Assembly (NCBI RefSeq): GCF_041820985.1
Contig: NZ_JBGUAU010000007.1
Location: 124,001-188,000, forward strand
Direction of reading: 5' to 3'
DNA: 64,000 nucleotides
From: Evansella sp041820985
Lineage (GTDB): Bacteria > Bacillota > Bacilli > Bacillales > Salisediminibacteriaceae
Positions 25,924-34,192 of the stretch are shown piece by piece. Under the pieces are notes generated by a model. The model was not told where the DNA came from and ran no database searches. It was given only the letters and a program-made list of their open reading frames with translations. The number at the start of each line of letters is the position of its first letter. The stretch's first letter is position 1. The position numbers and the translations under genes were made by a program.

Positions 25924-26805
25924 TTATTTTTTAATCGTAAACAAAGATTCCCATTGATAACATGGATAACTTCCCAAAACTTCGATTCCGCAGCCAAGTG
26001 CTTTTAATTCCTCTTGAACCCCTGGGATTAATACATCATCCATCTTCATATCTACATCAATGATAAAAAAATAATTTCCTAGACCAGTTTTCATCGGTCT
26101 TGACTCTATTTTACTCAAGTTAATTTTTCGCCAAGCAAAGGCTGACAATACTTGGTGTAATGCACCAGAAAAATCTGAAGGTAAGGTAATCATAAGTGTT
26201 GTTTTATGAGTCACTGTAGAACAATCAGGATTGAAATCTTCCAGTGAGCCTTTCCTTAACACAATAAAACGCGTCTGATTATTTTCATAATCATTAATGT
26301 TAGACCTGGCAATTTCTAAGTTGTATTCTTTCGCGGATATGATATTTCCTATTGCACCAGCTTTCCCTTCCTGCATTTCACTGATAAACCTAGCTGCTTC
26401 AGCAGTAGAACTCATGTATTCAATGTTTGCATTTGGCAAATATTCACGAAGAAATTGATGACATTGAGCAATTGCTTGTGGATGAGAATAAACAGTTTTT
26501 ATTTCTTTCCACAAGGAAGCATGTTCCTTTTTCACTAACAAATTTTGATGAATGGGAGCAGTAACTTCTGCAACCATTGCCATTCTTTGATGATGGATTA
26601 GATAATCTAGAGTAATATTTACAGATCCTTCTATTGCATTTTCTAAGGGGACAACAGCACATTCCGCTTTGTCTTCCTTTACTGCATCCATACAATCTGG
26701 AATCGTCCGGAAAGGAATATGTGTTTCATTTGGGTAAATAGCTCGTGCAGCTGCCTCTGTAAATGAGCCTTTAGGTCCCAAAAAGGCTACGGTATGATTG
26801 GTCAC
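25924..26805 (-). CDS. pheA: Prephenate dehydratase
   Basis: Converts prephenate to phenylpyruvate, the committed step of phenylalanine synthesis. The 293-residue protein starts TVAFLGPKGSFTEAAA. Its dehydratase domain carries ENAIEGSVNITLDYL (near 57) and the catalytic-region motif NQTRFIVL with its conserved Thr-Arg-Phe (near 170). A C-terminal ACT domain includes GALHQVLSAFAWRKINLSKIESRP, the phenylalanine-sensing region with the ESRP motif. The start is a GTG at 26805 with AAGGAG upstream. It follows pheB by 18 bases; feedback inhibition by phenylalanine is expected from the ACT domain. Confidence 0.97.
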   Translation of the reverse strand: MTNHTVAFLGPKGSFTEAAARAIYPNETHIPFRTIPDCMDAVKEDKAECAVVPLENAIEGSVNITLDYLIHHQRMAMVAEVTAPIHQNLLVKKEHASLWKEIKTVYSHPQAIAQCHQFLREYLPNANIEYMSSTAEAARFISEMQEGKAGAIGNIISAKEYNLEIARSNINDYENNQTRFIVLRKGSLEDFNPDCSTVTHKTTLMITLPSDFSGALHQVLSAFAWRKINLSKIESRPMKTGLGNYFFIIDVDMKMDDVLIPGVQEELKALGCGIEVLGSYPCYQWESLFTIKK

Positions 26806-26823
26806 AGATAAAATCTCCTTTCC

Positions 26824-27273
26824 TTATGTTCCTGAACCAATTAATTCAACTTTAACAACAGAATCTAATTGTTCTATTTTTTTTAATAAAATAGTTACAT
26901 TATCATTCATTGCTGCCGTTTCTATGGACAACGTAATGGTTGCTCGTCCTTGTAATGGTATTGTTTGGTTTATTGTTAATACATTAGCACCTGTTTGTGC
27001 AATTAGAGATAATAACTTTGATAAAGTTCCTGATCGATCTTCCAGGTGGATAGATAGGGTAATAATTTTTTCTTTTACCATTGTATGGAACGGAAAGATA
27101 CCATCCTTATATTTATAAAAAGCACTGCGGCTTAAATCCACTTGTTGTACAGCAACATTTATTTTTTCACATTTTCCACTTTCTAATAATTGCTTAGCCT
27201 CTACCGTTTTTAGCATTGCTTCTGGAAGCATATCTTCGCGAACTAGGTAAAATTGATCTGTTCGTTTTCCCAC
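26824..27273 (-). CDS. pheB: ACT-domain protein PheB
   Basis: A 149-residue protein with an N-terminal helical part (YLVREDMLPEAMLKTVEAKQLL, SRSAFYKYKDGIFPF) and a C-terminal ACT domain (LEDRSGTLSKLLSLIAQTGANVLTIN). It pairs with pheA throughout Bacillaceae. It was once called a chorismate mutase, but a regulatory role is more likely. Three in-frame GTG codons are possible starts; 27273 is chosen because AAGGTGG lies 8 bases before it and the length then fits the family. It probably forms an operon with pheA. Confidence 0.92.
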   Translation of the reverse strand: MGKRTDQFYLVREDMLPEAMLKTVEAKQLLESGKCEKINVAVQQVDLSRSAFYKYKDGIFPFHTMVKEKIITLSIHLEDRSGTLSKLLSLIAQTGANVLTINQTIPLQGRATITLSIETAAMNDNVTILLKKIEQLDSVVKVELIGSGT

Positions 27274-27420
27274 CTTATTCACCACCTTAATTGGTACTAT
27301 TTATTCATTATAAAGACGAACATAACTATTGACAACAAAATTTACCTAAAAATTTTGAAAAAGCATACCTATTTCATTCACTAACATGTATGCTGATTAG
27401 TTAAATGGCTTTGTGAAACC

Positions 27421-27620
27421 TTAAGGCTCCCTCTTATGACTGAAATGCAATTGTTCTGCCAGATTAAAAGTGAGATCTTACACTTTTATATCTGGCAGGT
27501 TATTTGACCTTGAGCGAAGAACTGCCTGGATAGCTCCTATGCAGCTTTGCGAACGAGTTTATCGAGGTGCTAGTAGGCGCTGGAGCTGGACTTCTTACCA
27601 TGACACAACTAGTTATATAC
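27421..27620 (+). repeat. Interspersed repeat family A, copy A3 (long form, left end missing)
   Basis: Occupies most of the gene-free 27274-27650 gap between pheB and obgE. The central hairpin is nearly perfect: CTGCCAGAT plus TAAAAGTG pairs with CACTTTTA plus ATCTGGCAG. Then follows GTTATTTGACC and a tail of about 130 bases (GAGCGAAGAACTGCCTG, GCAGCTTTGCGAACGAG, CATGACACAACTAGTTAT). That tail is shared with copy A7 at 53270-53385 but absent from the short copies. The remainder of the gap shows nothing recognisable. Confidence 0.82.
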
Positions 27621-27649
27621 AGGTCAAAAAAATATAGTACGCTTAACAA

Positions 27650-27682
27650 CAAAAAAAGCAACCCCTAAAAAGGGATCGCTCC
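27650..27682 (-). terminator. Terminator of obgE
   Basis: On the minus strand AGCGATCCC and GGGGTTGCT pair (two wobbles) around a TTTTTA-type loop, followed by seven T residues, just after the obgE stop. Confidence 0.82.
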
Positions 27683-27691
27683 AACAAGATG

Positions 27692-28975
27692 TTATTCAAC
27701 AAATTCAAATTCGTAGTTGAGAATACGTACCGTATCCCCATCCTCAGCACCTCGATCACGTAATGCCTGATCAATACCCATATGTCGCATTTGACGAGCA
27801 AATCGTTTGACTGAATCATCTCGATCAAAGTTTGTCATCTTGAATAATGTTTCAATCTCATGGCCTTCAATGACATAGGCACCATCATCATCACGGGAAA
27901 TCTGGAATGGATCTTCTCGTTTATTAAACTTATAAACCACTCGTTGTTCAATTTGTTCCTCTTCATACAATGGAAACTCTGGTGTAGATTCCACTTTGTC
28001 CATTACTTCTCGTAACAGATTTGTTAAGCCTTTTTTTGTAACAGCTGATATTGCGTGAATGGAAACATCATCACCAATTTTTTTACGGAATTCCTCTAAG
28101 TTTTCTTCAGAGGAAGGAATATCCATTTTGTTAGCTACTATGATTTGAGGTCTTTCTGTTAGTCGAAGATTATATTGCTTCAACTCCTCGTTAATTGTTA
28201 CATAATCTTCATAAGGATCTCTTCCTTCTAAACCACTCATGTCAATTACATGTACAATTACTCGAGTACGCTCTATATGTCGTAAAAATTGATGACCCAA
28301 TCCAACCCCAGAATGAGCCCCTTCAATTAATCCTGGCAAATCAGCCATAACAAAGCTTCGATTATCATCTGTTTCAACAACCCCTAAATTTGGAGTGAGT
28401 GTAGTAAAATGATAATCAGCAATTTTAGGTCTTGCTGCTGAGACAACAGAAAGAAGAGTAGATTTCCCAACACTCGGGAAACCAACAAGCCCTACATCTG
28501 CAAGTACCTTTAATTCAAGAACTAAGTTTCTTTCTTCTCCTGGTTGTCCATTTTCTGCAATTTCTGGTGCTGGATTAGCAGGGGTTGCAAAGCGACTGTT
28601 CCCTCGACCACCACGACCACCACGAGCAATAACCGCCTGTTGTCCTTGCTCCGTTAAATCAGCGATAATCTTCCCAGTATCTTCATCAATGACAGTTGTT
28701 CCCGGCGGAACCTTCACTAACATATCATCTCGACTTTTCCCATGTTGGTTTTTAGGACGACCATTTTCACCTCTATCAGCTTTAAAATGACGCTGGTAAC
28801 GAAAGTCCATTAATGTACGTAATCCTTCTTCCACAACGAAAACAACATTGGCACCTTTCCCACCGTCACCTCCAGCGGGTCCTCCATCTGGAACATACTT
28901 TTCACGACGATATGCAACCATACCATTACCACCATCGCCAGCTTTTACATATATCTTGACCTTGTCTACAAACAT
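27692..28975 (-). CDS. obgE: GTPase Obg (CgtA)
   Basis: Essential ribosome-associated GTPase linked to 50S assembly, the stringent response and, in B. subtilis, entry into sporulation and sigma-B activation. The 427-residue protein has a Gly-rich Obg domain (residues 1-158; AGDGGNGMVAYRRE, GGRGGRGNSRFATP). The G domain has G1 GFPSVGKST at 165-173, DLPG (G3) and NKMD (G4). The C-terminal OCT domain starts near residue 345 (RVVYKFNKREDPFQI). AGGTG precedes the ATG. It follows spo0B as in B. subtilis, but a family A repeat separates them by about 180 bases. Confidence 0.97.
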   Translation of the reverse strand: MFVDKVKIYVKAGDGGNGMVAYRREKYVPDGGPAGGDGGKGANVVFVVEEGLRTLMDFRYQRHFKADRGENGRPKNQHGKSRDDMLVKVPPGTTVIDEDTGKIIADLTEQGQQAVIARGGRGGRGNSRFATPANPAPEIAENGQPGEERNLVLELKVLADVGLVGFPSVGKSTLLSVVSAARPKIADYHFTTLTPNLGVVETDDNRSFVMADLPGLIEGAHSGVGLGHQFLRHIERTRVIVHVIDMSGLEGRDPYEDYVTINEELKQYNLRLTERPQIIVANKMDIPSSEENLEEFRKKIGDDVSIHAISAVTKKGLTNLLREVMDKVESTPEFPLYEEEQIEQRVVYKFNKREDPFQISRDDDGAYVIEGHEIETLFKMTNFDRDDSVKRFARQMRHMGIDQALRDRGAEDGDTVRILNYEFEFVE

Positions 28976-28997
28976 TTAGTATTTCACCTCGTTATTA

Positions 28998-29117
28998 GAA
29001 AAGCGCAAGGCGCACTCTCATCACCCAATGCGAATGTTCTGGACGATAAAAAGCATTTTTTTGCTTTTAATCGGGCAGGTTATTTGACACGAGGTGATGG
29101 CGCCTTGAGCTAGACAT
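28998..29117 (+). repeat. Interspersed repeat family A, copy A4 (short form)
   Basis: GAAAAGCGCAAGGCGC at the left and GCGCCTTGAGCTAGAC at the right. Left arm CAAGGCGC pairs perfectly with right arm GCGCCTTG, and CATCACC pairs with GGTGATG. The core GTTCTGGACGATAAAAAG and TTTTAATCGGGCAGG matches the other copies. It lies between spo0B and obgE. Confidence 0.88.
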
Positions 29118-29153
29118 TGATTGATTCATTTATCTTTTGTAATTTGAAAAACA

Positions 29154-29687
29154 TCAGTCATGGAATGCTACTCTTACATAACATCCGTGACCATCCCATT
29201 CCATTTTTGTAATTCCCTGATATGTCTCTCTTAGATTTAAAAAGGTTTCCTCTAATTTATCATCTATTTTAAGATACCCATCAAAGTCCAGTTCCAATTC
29301 AAAATTCCTAACATCCTTAAAAATGATTAATAATCGATTATCATTTCCGTAAACAGAGTGTTCATCTAGTATACTCACAATTTCATTCATGATACGTAAA
29401 ACTCTCTCCTCCAATAGAGACCAGTCAGCTGTACCATCTACTAACTCAAATGTTAATAAATACGGATGATTTTCCCAATTAAAAGTTAGTAAGCGTTTCG
29501 CTAGCTTATCCATATTCATATTTGATAAGTCACTCTCATTTTTTGACTGTTGAATGACATCACGAATAATATGTTCCACTTTTTCCACTCTGCCAATATC
29601 TAAATTACCCTTAATAAGTTGGAGCTTATTAAGCCAATCATGTCGATAGTGTCGTAAAACATCTACGACATCCCAATCCCTATTCAT
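29154..29687 (-). CDS. spo0B: Sporulation initiation phosphotransferase Spo0B
   Basis: Passes the phosphoryl group from Spo0F to Spo0A in the phosphorelay that starts sporulation. In the 177-residue protein the phospho-accepting His is H16 in HYRHDWLNKLQLIKGN, the hallmark segment. A degenerate kinase-like C-terminal domain follows (TFNWENHPYLLTFELVDG). It is slightly shorter at the N-terminus than the B. subtilis protein. GGGAGTG stands 7 bases before the ATG. It lies 84 bases downstream of a soluble histidine kinase and upstream of obgE. B. subtilis has rplU-ysxB-rpmA upstream instead. Confidence 0.92.
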   Translation of the reverse strand: MNRDWDVVDVLRHYRHDWLNKLQLIKGNLDIGRVEKVEHIIRDVIQQSKNESDLSNMNMDKLAKRLLTFNWENHPYLLTFELVDGTADWSLLEERVLRIMNEIVSILDEHSVYGNDNRLLIIFKDVRNFELELDFDGYLKIDDKLEETFLNLRETYQGITKMEWDGHGCYVRVAFHD

Positions 29688-29771
29688 TATGAAACACTCC
29701 CAAATTAATCAACTTCCAAATGATATCATATCACAGTAATGATGTTATTTAGTATTTATATAAAAATATTA

Positions 29772-30917
29772 CTATAAAAGGTTAGTATCTTTTTTAGTAA
29801 ATGGCAACTTTATCTCAAATTCAATCCAATTTTCTCGTGAATAACAAGAAATGGTACCATTATGTTTCTCTACAATTTGTTTGGTAATCGATAGTCCTAT
29901 TCCTTTCCCTAGTTCCTTTGTGCTAACAAATGGATCAAATATGTTTTGTTTTATAGGAGAAGGAATTGGCGGACCATTGTTTGCTATAGTTAATTGAACA
30001 CAGTCTTCGAGTTGTACCAAATTCACTACTATTTTACGACCAAACTCCTTCATAAGGAGTGCATCAATGGCATTCTGAATAAGCTTATAAAAAGCTAGCT
30101 TTAACTGATCTTCAATTCCATGAATAACGACTAGTTTTTCTAACTGTATATCAATTTGAATATCATTATCCTTTACAACAGGTTGGAAGGTGGTTAATGC
30201 ATTATTAATCAATTCATTTAAGGAGATATGACTGTGGTGAAAATCTTGATGACTTTTCCCATGAGATAAATATAACATCTGATTCACTTGTTCTTCTAAT
30301 TCTTTAATCTCCTGATTAATATAATTAAAATAAAGATCCTCTTCGGAATGTTTTTTCGATCTACTTTCTAGTAATTGAATAAACCCTTTGATGGAAGTTA
30401 AAGGGTTTCGAATTTCATGTGCAAAACTATTGGACAACTTCGATAAAATTTGTACTCTTTCATTTTTCAATTTATGTATTTCTCTATTTTTACCCATTAA
30501 CTTAACTTCATTTTCCCGATGCATGTATATAGAATAGTCTCGATACAATTGTTGAAAAAAGTAATTTAATGCGACTTTCCCCTTTAGTTTATCCAACTCA
30601 TCAATTATCTGTCTATCCATGTGATTATTAAGACTTTGATAGACTTTATCCAGAAGAGGAAGAAGCCTTTCATATGGAATCTTTTTCTCCATTTTTAACT
30701 CCACTAAACAAACAGTTCCTTCGTTTGTAACAGTATTCTTATTCCCTAAATAATCTAAGAATGTATCTATTAATTGCATAAATATAATTTCTACTTTTTC
30801 TTTATCTCCTGAAAATAAGTCATTGCTCTCCCGAATTATATCATTAATCTCCACTAAGATAAGAGGCTTAGCTTCTGATAAAAAATCAACTATTGTTTTT
30901 TCATGGTTTATCGTCAC
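29772..30917 (-). CDS. Soluble histidine kinase adjacent to spo0B, possible phosphorelay kinase
   Basis: A 381-residue kinase with no membrane segment. Residues 1-155 form an all-helical domain without a recognisable sensor family (EINDIIRESNDLF, RLLPLLDKVYQSLNNHMDRQI). The H-box FAHEIRNPLTSIKGFIQLL carries His 167 and is of the type found in sporulation kinases. The ATP-binding domain has the N-box LIQNAIDAL and G-boxes FDPFVSTKELGKGIGLSITK. The start is a GTG at 30917 with AGGTGAG upstream. No response regulator lies beside it. Its place directly before spo0B suggests that it feeds the Spo0F-Spo0B-Spo0A relay, but this is inference. Confidence 0.85.
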   Translation of the reverse strand: MTINHEKTIVDFLSEAKPLILVEINDIIRESNDLFSGDKEKVEIIFMQLIDTFLDYLGNKNTVTNEGTVCLVELKMEKKIPYERLLPLLDKVYQSLNNHMDRQIIDELDKLKGKVALNYFFQQLYRDYSIYMHRENEVKLMGKNREIHKLKNERVQILSKLSNSFAHEIRNPLTSIKGFIQLLESRSKKHSEEDLYFNYINQEIKELEEQVNQMLYLSHGKSHQDFHHSHISLNELINNALTTFQPVVKDNDIQIDIQLEKLVVIHGIEDQLKLAFYKLIQNAIDALLMKEFGRKIVVNLVQLEDCVQLTIANNGPPIPSPIKQNIFDPFVSTKELGKGIGLSITKQIVEKHNGTISCYSRENWIEFEIKLPFTKKDTNLL

Positions 30918-31378
30918 AATCTCTCACCTCTTTATCTTATCCAAACTTAAGTATAATGTAACTTGGCAATAAACGGCGAAAGAAATTTACGACAAAGACA
31001 TGTGTTTTCTACGATAAAAACCAACCAGACGACAATTTTAGATAGAATTATACGTAATTCAACACCCCTTGTTCTAAATACAATTTACTTTTTTCTAAAT
31101 TAATTTAATAAATTATAACTCAAAGTTGAATTTTACAAAAATTGATTATTTGTCGTTACCTGGAGAAAAAAAGTAAACGAAAATAAATGGAATACAAACC
31201 AATAAAGTAAGTCACACTAGATTATTACAGTTAATTTCTATCGTATATAAGCATTGAAAAATGAAAATTGTATTTTTTGTGAAATAATGAACAAATTCAT
31301 TATTATGCTTCATTGATACAGTAAGATGTAGATGCAAGAGTTTACAAAAATTCAACGGAAGGGATGTTATGTAAAACT
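30918..31378. promoter_or_regulatory. Divergent control region between the kinase gene and dcuB
   Basis: About 460 gene-free bases. At 31155-31230 lies a decayed copy of repeat family B (AATGGAATACAAACCAATAAAGTAA). At 31283-31304 AATAATGAA and TTCATTATT form a perfect 9-bp inverted repeat around CAAA, 75 bases before dcuB. Overlapping it, TTGTGA-N6-GAACAA (31277-31294) resembles an Fnr/Crp half-site pair (10 of 12 positions). Both could be operators; which one, if any, is used is unknown. Confidence 0.45.
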
Positions 31379-32692
31379 ATGTTTTGGTTGCAATTTGTGG
31401 TTGTCCTTATTTGTATTTTTATTGGTGCAAGAATTGGTGGTATTGGTCTCGGCGTATTAGGTGGCGTAGGATTAGCTGTTTTAGCATTTGGTTTTCAGTT
31501 ACCTCCTACAGCACCTCCAATTGATGTTATGCTCATGATTGTTGCAGTTATTACTGCAGCAGGAGCACTTCAGGCAGCTGGAGGAATGGAATATCTTGTT
31601 TCACTTGCAGAAAAAGCATTAAGAAAAAATCCAGAAAGAATTACGTTTATGGCACCAACAGTAACATATTTATTTACTTTCTTTGCAGGTACAGGTCACG
31701 TAGCTTATACATTACTTCCTGTCATTTCAGAAGTAGCACAGGAATCGAAGGTACGTCCTGAGCGCCCACTTTCTATCGCTGTAATTGCTTCACAGCAAGC
31801 GATTACTGCTAGTCCTATTTCTGCAGCAACGGTAGCACTTCTTGCCCTATTAGATCCATTTGGTATTACGTTGTTACAGATTATAGGTATAACAATACCT
31901 GCAACATTTATTGGTATTATGGTTTCTGCATTTTTCATCCGTAAAAAGGGTCTGGAGCTTGAAGATGATCCAGAATACAAGGCACGTATAGAAAAAGGAT
32001 TGGAACCAATTCGCCAAGTACGTGAAGGGGAAAAAGTGACTACTAAGTCTAAGATTGCAGTTGGATTATTTCTATTCGGTGCTGTTCTTGTAGTGTTACT
32101 TGGAAGTTTCCCGGAACTGAGACCTACCTATACTGGAGCTGAAGGAAATACACAACTTTCCATGCCATATGCCATTCAAATAATTATGTTGACAATATCA
32201 GCATTAATTATTGTTTTCTGTAAAGCAGATGTTCAAAAACTAGCTACAGGAAGTGTATTTCGTGCAGGTATCGTAGCAGTCGTAGCTATTTTTGGTATTG
32301 CATGGATGGGTGATACGTTCATCCAGGCAAACATGGATACAATTCAAAGTGGAGTTCAAGGAATGGTAACAGCTTCACCATGGGTTTTTGCATTTGCTCT
32401 ATTTTTAATGTCCATCCTCCTTAATAGCCAGGCAGCAACAGTTCGAGCTTTAGTACCGTTAGGTTTAAGTCTAGGCATATCACCAATTTTTCTAATTGCT
32501 ATGTTCCCAGCTGTAAATGGTTACTTCTTTATGCCTAATTATGGCCCCATTATTGCAGCAATTGGTTTTGATAGAACTGGATCGACAAAGATAGGAAAGT
32601 TTGTATTTAATCACAGCTTTATGATTCCAGGTTTAATAACGTGTGTGTGTTCCGTTGCATTAGGCTTCCTACTAGTATTCTTATTTTTATAA
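31379..32692 (+). CDS. Anaerobic C4-dicarboxylate transporter, DcuA/DcuB family
   Basis: A 437-residue membrane protein with about 11 segments that aligns along its length with Dcu carriers: ARIGGIGLGVLGGVGLAV near 17, FFAGTGHVAYTLLPVI near 100, and AASPISA-like ITASPISAATVALLALL near 140. Dcu carriers exchange fumarate, malate or aspartate for succinate during anaerobic growth. The start is uncertain: the ATG at 31379 aligns with relatives, while the ATG at 31364 lies directly on the AAGGG site. No fumarate reductase or DcuS/R pair is in the window. A hairpin terminator follows at 32698-32735. It stands where the two B. subtilis-like segments meet. Confidence 0.88.
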   Translation: MFWLQFVVVLICIFIGARIGGIGLGVLGGVGLAVLAFGFQLPPTAPPIDVMLMIVAVITAAGALQAAGGMEYLVSLAEKALRKNPERITFMAPTVTYLFTFFAGTGHVAYTLLPVISEVAQESKVRPERPLSIAVIASQQAITASPISAATVALLALLDPFGITLLQIIGITIPATFIGIMVSAFFIRKKGLELEDDPEYKARIEKGLEPIRQVREGEKVTTKSKIAVGLFLFGAVLVVLLGSFPELRPTYTGAEGNTQLSMPYAIQIIMLTISALIIVFCKADVQKLATGSVFRAGIVAVVAIFGIAWMGDTFIQANMDTIQSGVQGMVTASPWVFAFALFLMSILLNSQAATVRALVPLGLSLGISPIFLIAMFPAVNGYFFMPNYGPIIAAIGFDRTGSTKIGKFVFNHSFMIPGLITCVCSVALGFLLVFLFL

Positions 32693-32697
32693 AATAA

Positions 32698-32735
32698 TAA
32701 AAACGCCCGTTGGAATTATATTCAGCGGGCGTTTA
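32698..32735. terminator. Bidirectional terminator between dcuB and hemY
   Basis: AAACGCCCG and CGGGCGTTT form a perfect 9-bp stem around a 15-base loop, with A and T runs outside on both sides. It serves dcuB (plus) and hemEHY (minus). Confidence 0.88.
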
Positions 32736-32773
32736 TTAATAATACGACAATTAAGGATACTATTCTTTTTATC

Positions 32774-34192
32774 TTACTTCTTCAATTGGGAAATTATTTC
32801 TGTAACTGCCTGTTTCCCTTGGTCAATACAATCAGGAATGCCGATACCTTTATAGGATCCGCCCGCAATGTATACTCCAGGTAGGTCTCTCTTCAAACCA
32901 TCATTTACTTCTGCCAGTTTCGTCGTATGCCCAACCTCGTATTGCGGCATTGCTTTTTTCCACCTAGTGACCTTATAAAACTCCGGCTTACCATTAATCT
33001 CCATTATTTTCCCGAGATCTTTTAGAACAACTTCTACTATTTCTTCGTCTGATTTAGAAACGATTGCATCATCCCCAGCACGCCCTACATAGCCACGCAA
33101 TAGAGCATATCCAGGTGGTGTTGAATGCTCCCATTTCCTATGTGTCCACGTACAGGCTGTAATCGAATAATCCGTTTTCTTTGATACTACGAAACCAGAT
33201 CCATCTATATCTTTTTTAATAGCTGTTTTTGGAAAACCAAGTACGATCGTTGCTACAGAAGTAGAAGGTATTTCTCCTAAATACTTTGAAAATGAATATT
33301 GTTCTAACACTTTATGAGTATTATGATGTGGTGTTGCAAGAACAATATAATCTACCACATCTGTTGTACCATCCTCAAAAGATAATATGTATTTATCTTC
33401 TTTTTTTTGTAAGTCTGTTAATTTCGCATTCTTCTTTACTGTTCCCTCTTCTAGTTGCTGCTCAACAGCATCAACTAGAGATTGTAATCCTCGCTTAAAC
33501 GAAAGAAACATCCCTCTAGGCTTCCCTTTTTTCTCTTTCGGAGTACCGCTTTCTCGCTTGGCAATGGATGACTTCATTCCAACAATTAAACTACCATACT
33601 TCGCTTCAATTTGCTGAAAATGGGGGAACGTTGCTTTTAGACTTAATCGATCAATATTCCCTGCATATATACCAGATAATAATGGCTCAATCAACCTCTC
33701 CACTACTTCATTGCCAAGTCTCTTCCTAAAGAAAGTACCTAATGAAACATCTTCGCCATTTTTCATCACTTTCGGTAAAAATAAATCCCCTGCTGCTCTT
33801 GCTTTACCTGCAGGTGAGAATAATTTTGTACCTAAGAATGGGCCCCATTGTGTTGGAATTCCCATTATGGCACCACCAGGCATTGGATAAAGTCTTCCCT
33901 CGTGAAGTATATAAGATTTACCTGATGTATTATAAACTAATTCATCCCCTAGTCCTACTTCCTTCGCAAGTTGAGCAGCGCTTTGTTTTCGCGCCAAAAA
34001 GGAATCTGGACCTAATTCCATTACAAATCCATTAGAGTAATCTGTGTCGATCTTTCCCCCTAGTTTTGTGGAACCTTCGTAAAGGGAAAACTCAGCATCT
34101 ATCTGATTATCTTGCAATTCCTTTTGTAAATAAAACGCCGCACTTAGTCCAGTAATTCCTCCACCTATTATTGCGATTCGTTTCTTTGCCAT
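32774..34192 (-). CDS. hemY: Coproporphyrinogen III oxidase HemY (CgoX)
   Basis: FAD-dependent oxidase that converts coproporphyrinogen III to coproporphyrin III in the Gram-positive haem route (formerly called protoporphyrinogen oxidase). The 472-residue protein has an N-terminal dinucleotide site IAIIGGGITGLSAAFYLQK (residues 6-24) and a C-terminal FAD contact GVYIAGGSYKGIGIPDC near 440. The ATG at 34192 directly follows the hemH stop with no gap. It is the last gene of hemE-hemH-hemY, as in B. subtilis. Confidence 0.95.
   Translation of the reverse strand: MAKKRIAIIGGGITGLSAAFYLQKELQDNQIDAEFSLYEGSTKLGGKIDTDYSNGFVMELGPDSFLARKQSAAQLAKEVGLGDELVYNTSGKSYILHEGRLYPMPGGAIMGIPTQWGPFLGTKLFSPAGKARAAGDLFLPKVMKNGEDVSLGTFFRKRLGNEVVERLIEPLLSGIYAGNIDRLSLKATFPHFQQIEAKYGSLIVGMKSSIAKRESGTPKEKKGKPRGMFLSFKRGLQSLVDAVEQQLEEGTVKKNAKLTDLQKKEDKYILSFEDGTTDVVDYIVLATPHHNTHKVLEQYSFSKYLGEIPSTSVATIVLGFPKTAIKKDIDGSGFVVSKKTDYSITACTWTHRKWEHSTPPGYALLRGYVGRAGDDAIVSKSDEEIVEVVLKDLGKIMEINGKPEFYKVTRWKKAMPQYEVGHTTKLAEVNDGLKRDLPGVYIAGGSYKGIGIPDCIDQGKQAVTEIISQLKK

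Noticed and set aside
27643..27828. 61-codon minus-strand frame at the end of obgE
   Set aside because: Overlaps obgE in another frame and the terminator; no start signal.
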